Of a stretch of DNA of 64,000 bases, positions 53,691-62,141 are shown piece by piece. The stretch is from Spongiivirga citrea. Its GTDB lineage: Bacteria; Bacteroidota; Bacteroidia; Flavobacteriales; Flavobacteriaceae. The notes beneath the pieces were generated by a model. That model did no database searches. It was not told the DNA's origin and saw only the letters and a program-made list of their open reading frames with translations. The position numbers and the translations under genes were made by a program. The stretch lies in contig NZ_JAABOQ010000006.1 in assembly GCF_010671565.1 (NCBI RefSeq), positions 124,001 to 188,000 on the forward strand, in the 5' to 3' direction. Every line of letters starts with the position of its first letter. Within the stretch, counting starts at the first letter, position 1.

Positions 53691-54422
53691 ATGCAACGAC
53701 GTTTTTTTATAAAGTCAACCTCTTTTGCAGTAATAGGATTATTTAGCCTTCCTGTATATTCATTAGAATTAGATAAATATTCAAGGGAAGAGCTAATCGG
53801 AAAGGGAAACCCAACATTATTTGGTGATGGATTCCTACTAAGAAAAGAAGCGTATGAAGCTTATATGAAAATGTGTAAAGCTGCTTTAAAAGATGGAATC
53901 GAGATCAAAGCGGTAAGCAGCTATCGCAATTACGATCATCAAAACCGGATATGGACTCGTAAATACAACCGATTTACTAAGGAAGGTTTATCGCCTATCA
54001 GAGCCATCCGAAAAATAGTGGAATACTCAACCATACCAGGAACTTCTAGACACCATTGGGGTACCGATATCGACATTATTGATGGAAGCAAAAAGGTTGA
54101 AGGTGATGTGTTAGTTGCATCAAAATTTCATGGGAATGGTCCTTTTTGTAAGCTAAGGGAATGGCTTGATAAGCATTCGCTAGAGTTTGGGTTCCATACT
54201 GTATATACCTCCAACGCCAATAGAAAAGGATTTAAATATGAGCCATGGCATTTGAGCTATGCAGCTATTTCGAGACCAATGCTAAAACAATACCGGAAAT
54301 TGGATGTTAAAAGCATGTTGCAACAAGAAAAATTGATAGGAAGCGAACACTTTACAGCCGACTTTATTAATCAATATATAAATGAAAATATCCTTGATAT
54401 AAATCCGGAATTACTTAAATAG
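53691..54422 (+). CDS. D-Ala-D-Ala carboxypeptidase-like (VanY, peptidase M15)
   Basis: 243 residues with a hydrophobic N-terminus (FAVIGLFSLPVYS), possibly a Tat-like start (MQRRFFIKSTSF). M15B features: IKAVSSYRNYDHQNRIWTRKY, SRHHWGTDIDIID (zinc ligands H and D) and EPWHLSYA (second histidine and glutamate). The enzyme trims the terminal D-Ala from peptidoglycan peptides in the periplasm. Located upstream of an M48 protease gene (76-base gap). Confidence 0.88.
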   Translation: MQRRFFIKSTSFAVIGLFSLPVYSLELDKYSREELIGKGNPTLFGDGFLLRKEAYEAYMKMCKAALKDGIEIKAVSSYRNYDHQNRIWTRKYNRFTKEGLSPIRAIRKIVEYSTIPGTSRHHWGTDIDIIDGSKKVEGDVLVASKFHGNGPFCKLREWLDKHSLEFGFHTVYTSNANRKGFKYEPWHLSYAAISRPMLKQYRKLDVKSMLQQEKLIGSEHFTADFINQYINENILDINPELLK

Positions 54423-54498
54423 GCATTTTGTATCTTTAGATAGCATTTAAAAATCAAATACCCAGTACTGATTATGTATTACTTAACACTTAAAACTC

Positions 54499-55266
54499 AT
54501 GAGAGGAAGTAAGTTAAAAATCCGATTGTTAATTGGACTTGCAATTGTTGCTTTTGCCTATTTTAAAAAGTGCAGCAGTCAAGAAGAAAACCCTTATACT
54601 AAAAGAGTCCAAACTATCAATATGTCCTCAGATGAAGAAATTGCTATTGGTCTGCAAAGTGCTCCCCAAATGGCACAGCAACATGGAGGTTTAGATCCGG
54701 ATTCTAAGGCACAAGCCTTGGTTGACTATGTTGGAAAGAAATTGGTGGACAACAGTATGGCAAGAGAAACCCCCTATAAGTATGAGTTTCATTTATTAGC
54801 AGATAGACAAACCATAAATGCATTTGCATTACCTGGAGGGCAAATTTTTATTACTCGAGCTTTATTTTCAAAATTACAAACCGAAGACCAGTTAGCTGGA
54901 GTATTAGGCCATGAAATTGGTCATGTTCTAGGCCGACATAGTGCAGAACGTATTGCTGAATCTGATTTTTGGAGAACGGTTTCTACTGGGGCCTCCGTTG
55001 GTGCGGATATGGGCGGCCTTATTGGTGGTATTGGTCAAACTACACTTTTAAAAAACGGTCGTGGTGATGAACTAGAAAGCGACAAATTAGGGGTTCGTTT
55101 TATGATGCGAGCAGGATACGAACCAGAAGAAATGATTGGTGTGATGAAAATATTAAAAGCCGCCGCAGGTCCGAATCGGGTACCCGAATTTCAAAGCTCG
55201 CACCCAGATCCTGAAAATCGCATTGAAAAGATTAAGGAGGCTATTCGGGAGTATCGAGGGAGTTAA
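54499..55266 (+). CDS. M48 family zinc metalloprotease
   Basis: 255 residues. N-terminal hydrophobic anchor (LLIGLAIVAFAYF) then KKCSSQEENP; the cysteine near residue 21 may be lipidated but the site is not a classic lipobox. Zinc motif HEIGH at about residue 138 within VLGHEIGHVLGRHSAERIA, and the third ligand in DELESDKLGVRFM. These periplasmic proteases (BepA/YcaL/Oma1-like) take part in outer-membrane protein quality control. The C-terminal SSHPDPENRIEKI is a typical family ending. Confidence 0.92.
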   Translation: MRGSKLKIRLLIGLAIVAFAYFKKCSSQEENPYTKRVQTINMSSDEEIAIGLQSAPQMAQQHGGLDPDSKAQALVDYVGKKLVDNSMARETPYKYEFHLLADRQTINAFALPGGQIFITRALFSKLQTEDQLAGVLGHEIGHVLGRHSAERIAESDFWRTVSTGASVGADMGGLIGGIGQTTLLKNGRGDELESDKLGVRFMMRAGYEPEEMIGVMKILKAAAGPNRVPEFQSSHPDPENRIEKIKEAIREYRGS

Positions 55267-55310
55267 TTTTCAGTATTCAGTATTCAGTTCACGGCTTTTG
55301 ATATATATTA

Positions 55311-55343
55311 AAAGAAAAAGCCCCAGACATAAAATCTAGGGCA
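55311..55343 (-). terminator. Terminator of the ankyrin-repeat gene
   Basis: On the minus strand, GCCCTAGA, loop, TCTGGGGC, then five T. It follows the stop codon at 55382 by about 40 bases. A short direct repeat CAGTATT lies at about 55271-55288. Confidence 0.7.
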
Positions 55344-55381
55344 AATACTTCAACTGACTAATTCAAATAATTCTGAAGTAC

Positions 55382-55792
55382 TTAAGCTTTTCTGCGCTTT
55401 TTCTTCTTTTGGTTCTTAAGTGCCTTTTCAATGACTTTTGCTGCATCGTCTGCATTTGATAGTAGTGCATACTTATGTGCGGTATAACCCTTAGGGCAAG
55501 TAGTTTTTAGCTTTGCTCCTTTTTCGATCAATAATTCCGCGATGTTTGTTTTATTGTAGCGTGCTGCATACATTAAGGGCGTTAATCCGTTTGACTTTTG
55601 ATTAACATCTTCACCTAGAGAGATCATTTTTTTGACCGTTTCCATATCACCTTTTACAATGGCATGGCAAAAGGAACTTACCTTAACTGATACATTTTTT
55701 GAAGAAGTTTCAACATTTAGGTCGTTGACGTTTGCGAAGCATGTTACGCTCAAAAATAAGCACAACAGTACGAATACTGGAAGTTTTTTCAT
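55382..55792 (-). CDS. Small exported ankyrin-repeat protein
   Basis: 136 residues, signal peptide of about 20 residues (LFLSVTCFA). Two or more ankyrin units: VKGDMETVKKMISLGEDVNQKSNGLTPLMYAARYNKTNIAELLIEKGAKLKTTCPKGYTAHKYALLSNADDAAKVIEKAL. The TPLMYAA and AELLIEKGA pieces are the usual ankyrin signature. The very basic tail KNQKKKKRRKA is odd for an exported protein. Partner unknown. Monocistronic. Confidence 0.8.
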   Translation of the reverse strand: MKKLPVFVLLCLFLSVTCFANVNDLNVETSSKNVSVKVSSFCHAIVKGDMETVKKMISLGEDVNQKSNGLTPLMYAARYNKTNIAELLIEKGAKLKTTCPKGYTAHKYALLSNADDAAKVIEKALKNQKKKKRRKA

Positions 55793-56016
55793 GATGATTG
55801 ATTTTGATTAATGAATACAATGAAGTTACATATCAAAAAAAGACCGAGATCATAAAAAAATTACAAATAACCTAATTTTAACGGTTTGGAAACAAATATG
55901 TTAACACTCACTTGATTTCTTCAATAAATAAAAACAAGATTATTCCAATACCATATTCCCAATTTCAGTCAGCTATTTTTAGGGATATGACAATATTTAT
56001 AACAATCCAATCTTAG

Positions 56017-56024
56017 TATCTTTG
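56017..56024 (+). promoter_or_regulatory. -7 promoter element of gpmI
   Basis: TATCTTTG, full match to TAnnTTTG, 21 bases before the start codon. No clear -33 element. Confidence 0.55.
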
Positions 56025-56044
56025 CGGTCTATTAAAATCACTAC

Positions 56045-57562
56045 ATGAACAAAAAAGTTATCCTTATGATCCTCGATGGTTGGGGATTATCACCTGACCC
56101 GAAAGTATCCGCAATCGATAATGCTAAAACGCCTTTTATCGACGGTTTGTATGATCAATATGCTCATGCCACATTGAGAACAGATGGTATGCATGTCGGT
56201 TTACCTGAAGGGCAAATGGGTAATAGTGAAGTGGGACATATGAATTTGGGTGCTGGGCGCATTGTATATCAAGATCTAGCAAAAATTAATTTAGCCGTTG
56301 AGAATAACACACTTGCAAAAGAGCAAGTTTTGGTTGATGCATTTCAGTATGCCAAGGACAATGATAAAAATGTGCATTTTCTAGGATTGGTTTCAGATGG
56401 TGGTGTGCACTCGCATATAACGCATTTAAAAGGATTACTAAACGCTGGCCATGACAATGATGTAACAAATATGTTCGTTCACACATTTACTGATGGACGT
56501 GACGTCGACCCTAAATCAGGAAAAGGTTTTATACAAGATCTTCAAGAGACACTAGATAAAACGGGAACAAAGCTAGCGACTGTTACTGGCAGATACTACG
56601 CTATGGATCGTGATAAGCGATGGGAACGCGTTGCATTAGCTTACAATAGTATAGTAAAGGGCGAAGGCGAACATTCGACAAATGCATTGCAATCGATACA
56701 GGCGAATTACGATAATGATGTTACGGATGAGTTTATTAAGCCTATCGTAATGGTAGATGATAATAAAAACCCAGTCGGGAATATCGAAGCTGATGATGTC
56801 GTCATTTTCTTCAATTTTAGAACTGATAGAGGAAGACAATTAACCGATGCCTTATCACAACGTGATTTCGCTGAACACGGAATGAAAAAGTTACCCCTTT
56901 ATTACGTTACACTTACGAATTATGACGAGAACTTCGAAGACATTAAAGTGGTATACAACAAAGACAATATTACGATGACCTTAGGTGAGGTTTTAGCTAA
57001 AAGCGGTAAAAAACAAATCCGTATTGCTGAAACTGAAAAATACCCGCATGTGACTTTCTTTTTTAGTGGTGGCCAAGAAGAACCGTTTGAAGGGGAACAG
57101 CGCATTTTAAAAAATTCCCCTAAAGTTGCTACCTACGACTTAAAGCCAGAAATGAGTGCATATGAATTACGAGATGCTTTAGTCGAAGAGCTTAAAAAAG
57201 AAGAAGCTTCTTTTGTTTGCTTAAATTTTGCCAATGGGGATATGGTGGGTCATACAGGAGTTATGGAAGCTGCCATTAAAGCTTGTGAGGCAGTAGATGA
57301 GTGCGTAAAAGATGTTGTTACAACAGGGCTAGAACATGGCTATACTACGCTACTTATAGCCGATCATGGTAATTGTGAAACAATGGTGAATCCTGACGGA
57401 AGCCCACATACGGCGCATACTACGAATCCAGTTCCTATCATTTTAATCGATAAGGATTTGAAACATATTAATGATGGGATTTTGGGTGATATGGCACCTA
57501 CGATTCTAGATCTAATAGGTATTGAGAAACCCGCAGAAATGACACAGAAGTCGCTTTTATAA
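56045..57562 (+). CDS. gpmI: 2,3-bisphosphoglycerate-independent phosphoglycerate mutase
   Basis: 505 residues, family length. Interconverts 3- and 2-phosphoglycerate in glycolysis using two manganese ions. N-terminal ILDGWG with D11, nucleophile serine S61 in GQMGNSEVGHMNLGAGR, then RYYAMDRDKRWERV, FFNFRTDRGRQLTDA, NFANGDMVGHTG and ADHGNCE, the expected alkaline-phosphatase-fold metal sites. Own promoter. Followed by a decayed lipoprotein gene. Confidence 0.97.
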   Translation: MNKKVILMILDGWGLSPDPKVSAIDNAKTPFIDGLYDQYAHATLRTDGMHVGLPEGQMGNSEVGHMNLGAGRIVYQDLAKINLAVENNTLAKEQVLVDAFQYAKDNDKNVHFLGLVSDGGVHSHITHLKGLLNAGHDNDVTNMFVHTFTDGRDVDPKSGKGFIQDLQETLDKTGTKLATVTGRYYAMDRDKRWERVALAYNSIVKGEGEHSTNALQSIQANYDNDVTDEFIKPIVMVDDNKNPVGNIEADDVVIFFNFRTDRGRQLTDALSQRDFAEHGMKKLPLYYVTLTNYDENFEDIKVVYNKDNITMTLGEVLAKSGKKQIRIAETEKYPHVTFFFSGGQEEPFEGEQRILKNSPKVATYDLKPEMSAYELRDALVEELKKEEASFVCLNFANGDMVGHTGVMEAAIKACEAVDECVKDVVTTGLEHGYTTLLIADHGNCETMVNPDGSPHTAHTTNPVPIILIDKDLKHINDGILGDMAPTILDLIGIEKPAEMTQKSLL

Positions 57563-57594
57563 TTGACTCATTCAAATTTTATATTCATTTATTA

Positions 57595-57762
57595 ATGAAA
57601 AACCTACTTGCCTTCGCTATTTTCATTCTGGTTGCTAGTTGTAAATCAACAAGTGCTGATAAAGAAGTAAACCGCATTGTGGAATATCCCATATAAAGTC
57701 TAGAAAAAGATATGCTGCTAATCTTAAGTGATGGTGAATACAAACATGCCTATGCGGAATAG
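57595..57762 (+). pseudogene. Remnant lipoprotein gene with in-frame stop
   Basis: ATG at 57595 starts a good lipoprotein signal (AIFILVASC, cysteine at residue 16) followed by KSTSADKEVNRIVEYPI and then TAA at 57694-57696. The same frame continues as SLEKDMLLILSDGEYKHAYAE to a TAG at 57760-57762. A 33-residue lipoprotein is unlikely to be functional, and the frame continues cleanly, so I read this as a truncated gene remnant. The GyrI-like gene starts 6 bases after its last stop. Confidence 0.5.
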
Positions 57763-57768
57763 TTTTTT

Positions 57769-58257
57769 ATGTTAAACGAACCCATTATTACCATAATATC
57801 CGACAAGCTATTAGTTGGAATATCAATCAGAACATCACTGGCCGAAAGTAAGATGCCAATGGCTTGGCAGCGCCTTATGCCAAGACGTAAAGAAATAAAT
57901 AATATTGGTAATGATATGTACTCAATTCAAGTGTATGATAATGACTATGCTCATGGGGAATTTACTTTTGACACGCAGTTCACTTATATCGCAGGTATAG
58001 AAGTTGTCGATCATAACCACATTCCTGATCAACTTGAGGCAATAACTCTAAAAGGTGGTCAATATGCAATATTTAGACACAAAGGGGATCTGGCAGCGTT
58101 TAGAAAGACCTTTGACTATATTCATTTAGAATGGATGCCAAATTCGCCGTATCAATTAGATCATCGCAATCAATTTGAAGTTTTAGGTGCTAAGTATTTA
58201 GGTCAGGATAATCCTAATTCCGAAGAGGATGTTTGGGTTCCTATATGCCCTAAATAG
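57769..58257 (+). CDS. GyrI-like / AraC-effector-binding domain protein
   Basis: 162 residues, no signal peptide. The layout follows GyrI-like (AraC_E_bind) domains: an N-terminal strand (PIITIISDKLLVGISIRTSL), a central TFDTQFTYIAGIEV, the AITLKGGQYAIFRHKGDLAAFRKTFDYIHLEWMPNS segment and the closing FEVLGAKYLG then VWVPICPK. No DNA-binding head, so it is a stand-alone small-molecule-binding domain. Known relatives bind drugs or dyes; ligand here unknown. Just downstream of the gpmI and remnant gene. Confidence 0.82.
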   Translation: MLNEPIITIISDKLLVGISIRTSLAESKMPMAWQRLMPRRKEINNIGNDMYSIQVYDNDYAHGEFTFDTQFTYIAGIEVVDHNHIPDQLEAITLKGGQYAIFRHKGDLAAFRKTFDYIHLEWMPNSPYQLDHRNQFEVLGAKYLGQDNPNSEEDVWVPICPK

Positions 58258-58328
58258 CTTAAAGAAATCCTATTTATTAGTCTCCTACTCAAATTAGGTT
58301 TACCCTATATGATATGACTTTGTTTTGC

Positions 58329-58336
58329 TAACTTTG
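58329..58336 (+). promoter_or_regulatory. -7 promoter element of map
   Basis: TAACTTTG, a full match to TAnnTTTG, 19 bases before the map start codon. Confidence 0.55.
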
Positions 58337-58355
58337 CAGGCTATAAAAAGACACC

Positions 58356-59177
58356 ATGATTATTACAAAATCTGCAGAGGAGATCGAATTAATGCGCGAA
58401 AGCGCCCTTATTGTTTCTAAAACCCTAGGAATGCTTGCAAAAGAAGTAAAGGAAGGCGTGACCACTAATCAATTAGACGCCTTGGCTGAACAGTTTATTC
58501 GAGATCATGGTGCTGAACCTGGTTTTCTAGGATTGTACGACTGCCCTTCAACCCTACTTACTAGTGTTAATGAGGCAGTGGTTCATGGTTTACCAACAGA
58601 CAAACCATTGCAAGATGGTGATGTCGTTGCTATAGATTGTGGCGCTTTAAAAAATGAATTTTATGGGGACCATGCTTATACATTTGAAGTTGGTAATGTA
58701 GCTGAAGAAACTAAAAAATTGCTACAAGTAACGAAAGAGTCACTTTATATTGGTATTCGAGAATTTAAAAAGGGAAATCGTGTTGGCGATGTAGGCTATG
58801 CTATTCAAAAATATTGCGAAGATCATGGGTATGGGGTTGTGCGCGAGCTTGTAGGTCATGGCCTTGGTCGTAAAATGCACGAAGATCCGGAAATGCCAAA
58901 TTATGGTCGCCGTGGTCGCGGAAAGAAATTTATCGAAGGTATGGTGGTCGCAATAGAACCCATGATTAATATGGGAACAGCAAAGATTAAACAGTTAAAA
59001 GATGGTTGGACCATCGTTACAAGAGACGGAAAACCAAGCGCACACTTTGAACATGATGTCGCCTTAGTAAACGGTAAACCAGAAGTTTTATCGACCTTTC
59101 ATTACGTATACGAAGCATTAGGTATCGAAAGTGATGAGGAAAACGAATTTAGAGCTAAGGAGATTGTTTTTGATTAG
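58356..59177 (+). CDS. map: Methionine aminopeptidase, type I
   Basis: 273 residues, usual length. Removes the initiator methionine from new proteins in the cytoplasm. Metal ligands: H77 in NEAVVHGLP (substrate side), D94 in AIDCGALKN, D105 in FYGDHAYTF, the LVGHGLGRKMHEDPEMPNY histidines near residue 168 and the glutamates in AIEPMIN and FEHDVAL. Own promoter. It precedes the GxxExxY module by 57 bases. Confidence 0.96.
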   Translation: MIITKSAEEIELMRESALIVSKTLGMLAKEVKEGVTTNQLDALAEQFIRDHGAEPGFLGLYDCPSTLLTSVNEAVVHGLPTDKPLQDGDVVAIDCGALKNEFYGDHAYTFEVGNVAEETKKLLQVTKESLYIGIREFKKGNRVGDVGYAIQKYCEDHGYGVVRELVGHGLGRKMHEDPEMPNYGRRGRGKKFIEGMVVAIEPMINMGTAKIKQLKDGWTIVTRDGKPSAHFEHDVALVNGKPEVLSTFHYVYEALGIESDEENEFRAKEIVFD

Positions 59178-59183
59178 GGGTTA

Positions 59184-59649
59184 TTACACAAAGAGACACG
59201 AAGAAGACACAAAGAACCTCAAAGAGATATTTGCTTGACAGAAGATAAGATTTCAAATATTGTAATTGGTTGCGCAATTGAAGTGCACAAGAATTTAGGC
59301 CCAGGTTTATTGGAATCAGCTTATCAAGAATGTCTCTTCTACGAATTAAAGAAAAACAATCTAGAAGTTGAAAAAGAAAAGGCATTACCGATAATTTATA
59401 AAGAAGTAAAACTAGACCATGGTTATCGACTAGATTTGCTCGTAGAAAATAAAGTAGTTATCGAACTAAAGACAGTTGAAGCACTTAATGATGTTCATAC
59501 TGCACAAGTTTTGACATATTTAAAGCTAGGTGGATACAAACTTGGTTTACTTTTTAACTTTCATTCTACCTTATTAAAAAACAATATGCGAAGATTTGTA
59601 ATGTAGTACTTAGTGTACCTTCGTGATAACTTTGTGACCCTTTGTGTAA
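59184..59649. mobile_element. GxxExxY module framed by a 10-bp terminal inverted repeat
   Basis: TTACACAAAG at 59184-59193 and its exact complement CTTTGTGTAA at 59640-59649 bound a 466-base segment holding only the GxxExxY gene. Both flanks continue as irregular CACAAAG-type repeats in inverted orientation. No transposase is inside, so the mobility is inferred from structure; it may simply be a repeat-flanked insertion. Confidence 0.45.
59235..59606 (+). CDS. GxxExxY family protein (PDDEXK_3 nuclease-like)
   Basis: 123 residues from a TTG start; the conserved start EDKISNIVIGCAIEVHKNLGPG makes this start right. Motif GLLESAYQECL (GxxExxY) and DHGYRLDLLVENKVVIELKTVEAL, which carries the D...E-x-K pattern of PD-(D/E)xK nucleases, with the catalytic D, E and K of that line intact. 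Role not established; such genes occur scattered between unrelated genes and frequently carry CACAAAG-type repeats. Inserted between map and the methyltransferase gene. Confidence 0.85.
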   Translation: MTEDKISNIVIGCAIEVHKNLGPGLLESAYQECLFYELKKNNLEVEKEKALPIIYKEVKLDHGYRLDLLVENKVVIELKTVEALNDVHTAQVLTYLKLGGYKLGLLFNFHSTLLKNNMRRFVM

Positions 59650-59680
59650 GAACTTTGCCATTCCCTATTTACAAAACCAA

Positions 59681-60445
59681 ATGAAAAAACTTTTCAAATT
59701 CATCCTAAACACCATACCCAGGCCAATACTAATTAGGTTGAGCTTTTTGATTCGCCCATTGTTAGTGTTATTCTTAAAAGGAAAAAAGTACACCGACCCT
59801 ATTGATGGAAAAAGTTTTAGAAAATTCCTGCCATATGGTTATGGCAAACAACGGCCAAATGTATTATCTCCCAGCACACTTTCTTTAGAACGACACCGGC
59901 TACTATGGCTGTACTTAAAAAATGAAACCGATTTTTTTACCAAACCGCAAAAAGTATTGCATTTCGCACCTGAGCAAGCTTTTTATAAAGGATTTAGAAA
60001 ACAGAAAAACTTAGACTATACCACAACCGATCTCAACTCACCCTTGGCGGATGTAAAAGCTGATATTTGCAATCTTCCTTTTGAAGATGACACATATGAT
60101 GTCATTTTATGTAATCATGTCTTAGAACACATCCCAGATGACACCAAGGCTATGCAAGAGCTATTTCGTGTATTAAAGCCAGGCGGAATGGGCATTTTTC
60201 AAATACCCCAAGATTTAAATCGCGAGCAGACCTTTGAGGATAATTCAATTACAGATCCTAAAAAGCGTACGGAGATTTTTGGGCAGTATGATCATGTTCG
60301 AGTATATGGTCGCGATTATTTTGAAAAACTTCGATCAATCGGGTTTAAGGTTGATGAAGTTGATTATACTTCCGATTTATCTTCTGAATTAGTGGACAAA
60401 TATCGTTTAGCCAAAGGGGAAATTATTCCTGTTTGCTGGAAATGA
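59681..60445 (+). CDS. Class I SAM-dependent methyltransferase
   Basis: 254 residues from the ATG at 59681; the upstream reading from 59642 lies in the repeat flank and is rejected. An N-terminal basic, hydrophobic stretch (FKFILNTIPRPILIRLSFLIRPLLVLFLKGKK) may bind the membrane. Motif I VLHFAPEQAFYKGF, acidic DLNSPLADVKADICNLPF, and YDVILCNHVLEHIPDDTKAMQELFRVLKPGG are methyltransferase-11 features. Substrate unknown; the membrane-facing start hints at a lipid or quinone. Confidence 0.85.
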   Translation: MKKLFKFILNTIPRPILIRLSFLIRPLLVLFLKGKKYTDPIDGKSFRKFLPYGYGKQRPNVLSPSTLSLERHRLLWLYLKNETDFFTKPQKVLHFAPEQAFYKGFRKQKNLDYTTTDLNSPLADVKADICNLPFEDDTYDVILCNHVLEHIPDDTKAMQELFRVLKPGGMGIFQIPQDLNREQTFEDNSITDPKKRTEIFGQYDHVRVYGRDYFEKLRSIGFKVDEVDYTSDLSSELVDKYRLAKGEIIPVCWK

Positions 60446-60506
60446 TTTTTCGCTTCGAAGATGTTCCTTACCTAGTAAAACTGTTAGCTATATTGCCTCA
60501 GAATAA

Positions 60507-60660
60507 TGTGTCACATCGAGTGTTTTTTTGTGTGAACGATAGGGAAAACAAAAAATGTATCGAGATGCTTTCGACCATTTCATAATTAATAGACGACCTC
60601 CATTTGCCTCACAAATGTTCTCGATACAATCCCGATTGCTATCGGGATCACTCGAACTGA
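60507..60660. repeat. Dispersed palindromic element, copy 2
   Basis: TCGAGTG near 60517 pairs with CACTCGA near 60656; inside, ATGTATCGAGA (60554-60564) pairs with TCTCGATACA (60619-60628). A small CCCGATTGCTATCGGG hairpin lies in the right arm. Reading the copy at 22183-22311 on the minus strand gives the same order of words (TCGAGTG, GAACGATAG, ATGTATCGAGA), so the two are one family. Confidence 0.75.
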
Positions 60661-60690
60661 AATTTAGAGCATATCTCGTCTTATCTCTTC

Positions 60691-61725
60691 TTATTCAACC
60701 ACCAACTCACTAAATCCCGCAGTCATCCAAACCTTTTCCTCTTTGTTCTCATCAAGATATACCATCAATATCTCGACATCCGCATTTTTTAGGGCAAAAT
60801 CCTTAACCAATATCTGATTCATTGCCATTAAACCTGTTGCAATTGCATCACTTTTTAAACATGAATTAGACAATACGCTAACTCCTAAAATATTACCTTT
60901 TTTGGTAAAACCTGTTTTGGGATCAATCGTATGAACGTATTTTTCGCCTGTTTGCTCATCAACCCTATACTTTCGATAGTTGCCAGAGCTAGCTAATGCT
61001 TTTTTATCTAATTTTAAAGTGGTAATATACGTGGGACCTTCTTCTCTATTCGGGTTTTCGACACCCACAATCCAAGGTTTTTGTTTGTCGATATTTTCCC
61101 CAAGACCGACAACCTCTCCCCCTATTTCAACTAAAAAATTATCTACTTTTTCAAAAATTAAAACCCTCGCAATTAAATCGACCGCATAGCCTTTTGCCAC
61201 TGCATTAAAATCGAGTGTTACTCTTGGGTCGGATTTGATAATACGATCTCCTCTGGGAGTAAGTCTTAATTTCGAGAACCCCGTAAACTCCATAATACTA
61301 TCGACCTTTGCGGAATCCATGGCTATAAAACTACCGCTGGGACCAAAACCCCAAGCATCAGCTAATGCGCCTACAGTAGGATCAAAATACCCATAGGTCT
61401 TGCCAGCTAGACGATATGACCTATTTAATACTTCTTTAAAAGGTGCATCTAAAACTACCGTAGTATCACCTTTATTAATCCGAGATATTTTAGAATCTGG
61501 AATATAAGTAGACATAGAACTATTGACTAAATCGAATACTGAATCGATTCTCTTTCTGGCATCAAATTCAGCATCGCTAAAAAACTTAACAGTGTATGTG
61601 GTACCAAAAACGGAGCCCTTATACACTTTCATAGTGCCACTTTTGCTGCATCCTCCTAAAATCACTGCCAGAGCAAGAAGCCCTAACATGAGTTTGTGTC
61701 GTTTAAACAATTTCAATAAGTCCAT
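60691..61725 (-). CDS. apbE: FAD:protein FMN transferase
   Basis: 344 residues from the ATG at 61725, which overlaps the upstream gene by 23 bases; an ATG at 61746 would overlap by 44, and an ATG at 61689 is also possible. Lipoprotein signal: LLALAVILGGC. ApbE attaches FMN to threonines of NqrB, NqrC and other proteins in the periplasm. Motifs: FGTTYTVKF, GTVGALADAWGFGPSG-like (TVGALADAWGFG), LDFNAVAKGYAVDLIA, VEIGGEVVG and the closing CLKSDAIATGLMAM. Its place in the nqr region fits this role. Confidence 0.93.
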   Translation of the reverse strand: MDLLKLFKRHKLMLGLLALAVILGGCSKSGTMKVYKGSVFGTTYTVKFFSDAEFDARKRIDSVFDLVNSSMSTYIPDSKISRINKGDTTVVLDAPFKEVLNRSYRLAGKTYGYFDPTVGALADAWGFGPSGSFIAMDSAKVDSIMEFTGFSKLRLTPRGDRIIKSDPRVTLDFNAVAKGYAVDLIARVLIFEKVDNFLVEIGGEVVGLGENIDKQKPWIVGVENPNREEGPTYITTLKLDKKALASSGNYRKYRVDEQTGEKYVHTIDPKTGFTKKGNILGVSVLSNSCLKSDAIATGLMAMNQILVKDFALKNADVEILMVYLDENKEEKVWMTAGFSELVVE

Positions 61726-62062
61726 TGTAATTGATAGTGTAATCATCGTTTTTAGTTAAAGGTGTCGTTAGATCTTTTGTATTAGCCAGTCCAACACCAG
61801 CGTAATAGGTTCGCGCTTTGAATTTTAGAGCATGCTCTTTTATAGTCTCCATAAAAACCACATCATAGTCCGATGGATTGTCAGGATACGCAATAGCTTT
61901 TACGATTATAAAATGCAGCTTTTTATTCTTTAAGCAAACAAACTGTGGATTTTTTTTGAGCTTACTGTTTACCGCCATAAACTCGAAACCTTTACTCTCA
62001 AGATCTTTACCAACGATATTCATCGCTAAGTTATGTAAGTCTTGTTCTGTAAGTGGCTTCAT
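61703..62062 (-). CDS. Small conserved protein of the nqr region, unknown function
   Basis: 119 residues, no signal peptide. No domain recognised with confidence; it shows alternating strands and helices (KGFEFMAVNSKLKKNPQFVCLKNKKLHFIIVKAIAYPDN, YDVVFMETIKEHALKFKARTYYAGVGLANT). Such proteins in flavobacteria are often labelled Na+-translocating NADH-quinone reductase subunit F, but there is no iron-sulfur or flavin motif, so that label looks wrong. It overlaps apbE (23 bases) and follows nqrF after a terminator, so it is linked to Nqr maturation by position only. Confidence 0.65.
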   Translation of the reverse strand: MKPLTEQDLHNLAMNIVGKDLESKGFEFMAVNSKLKKNPQFVCLKNKKLHFIIVKAIAYPDNPSDYDVVFMETIKEHALKFKARTYYAGVGLANTKDLTTPLTKNDDYTINYNGLIEIV

Positions 62063-62082
62063 TTAGTTTGTTATTTAAACCG

Positions 62083-62117
62083 AAAAAACCTACAAGGCTT
62101 TGAAAACCTTGCAGGTT
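62083..62117 (-). terminator. Terminator of the nqr operon
   Basis: On the minus strand AACCTGCAAGG, loop, CCTTGTAGGTT, then six T. It lies 25 bases past the nqrF stop and ahead of the 62062 gene, so nqrF is the last gene of the nqr operon. Confidence 0.78.
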
Positions 62118-62141
62118 AGTTATTATTTAATCTTCAAGCGT

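Noticed and set aside
61703-62062. Second NqrF
   Set aside because: No 2Fe-2S, FAD or NAD motif; only the position links it to nqr.
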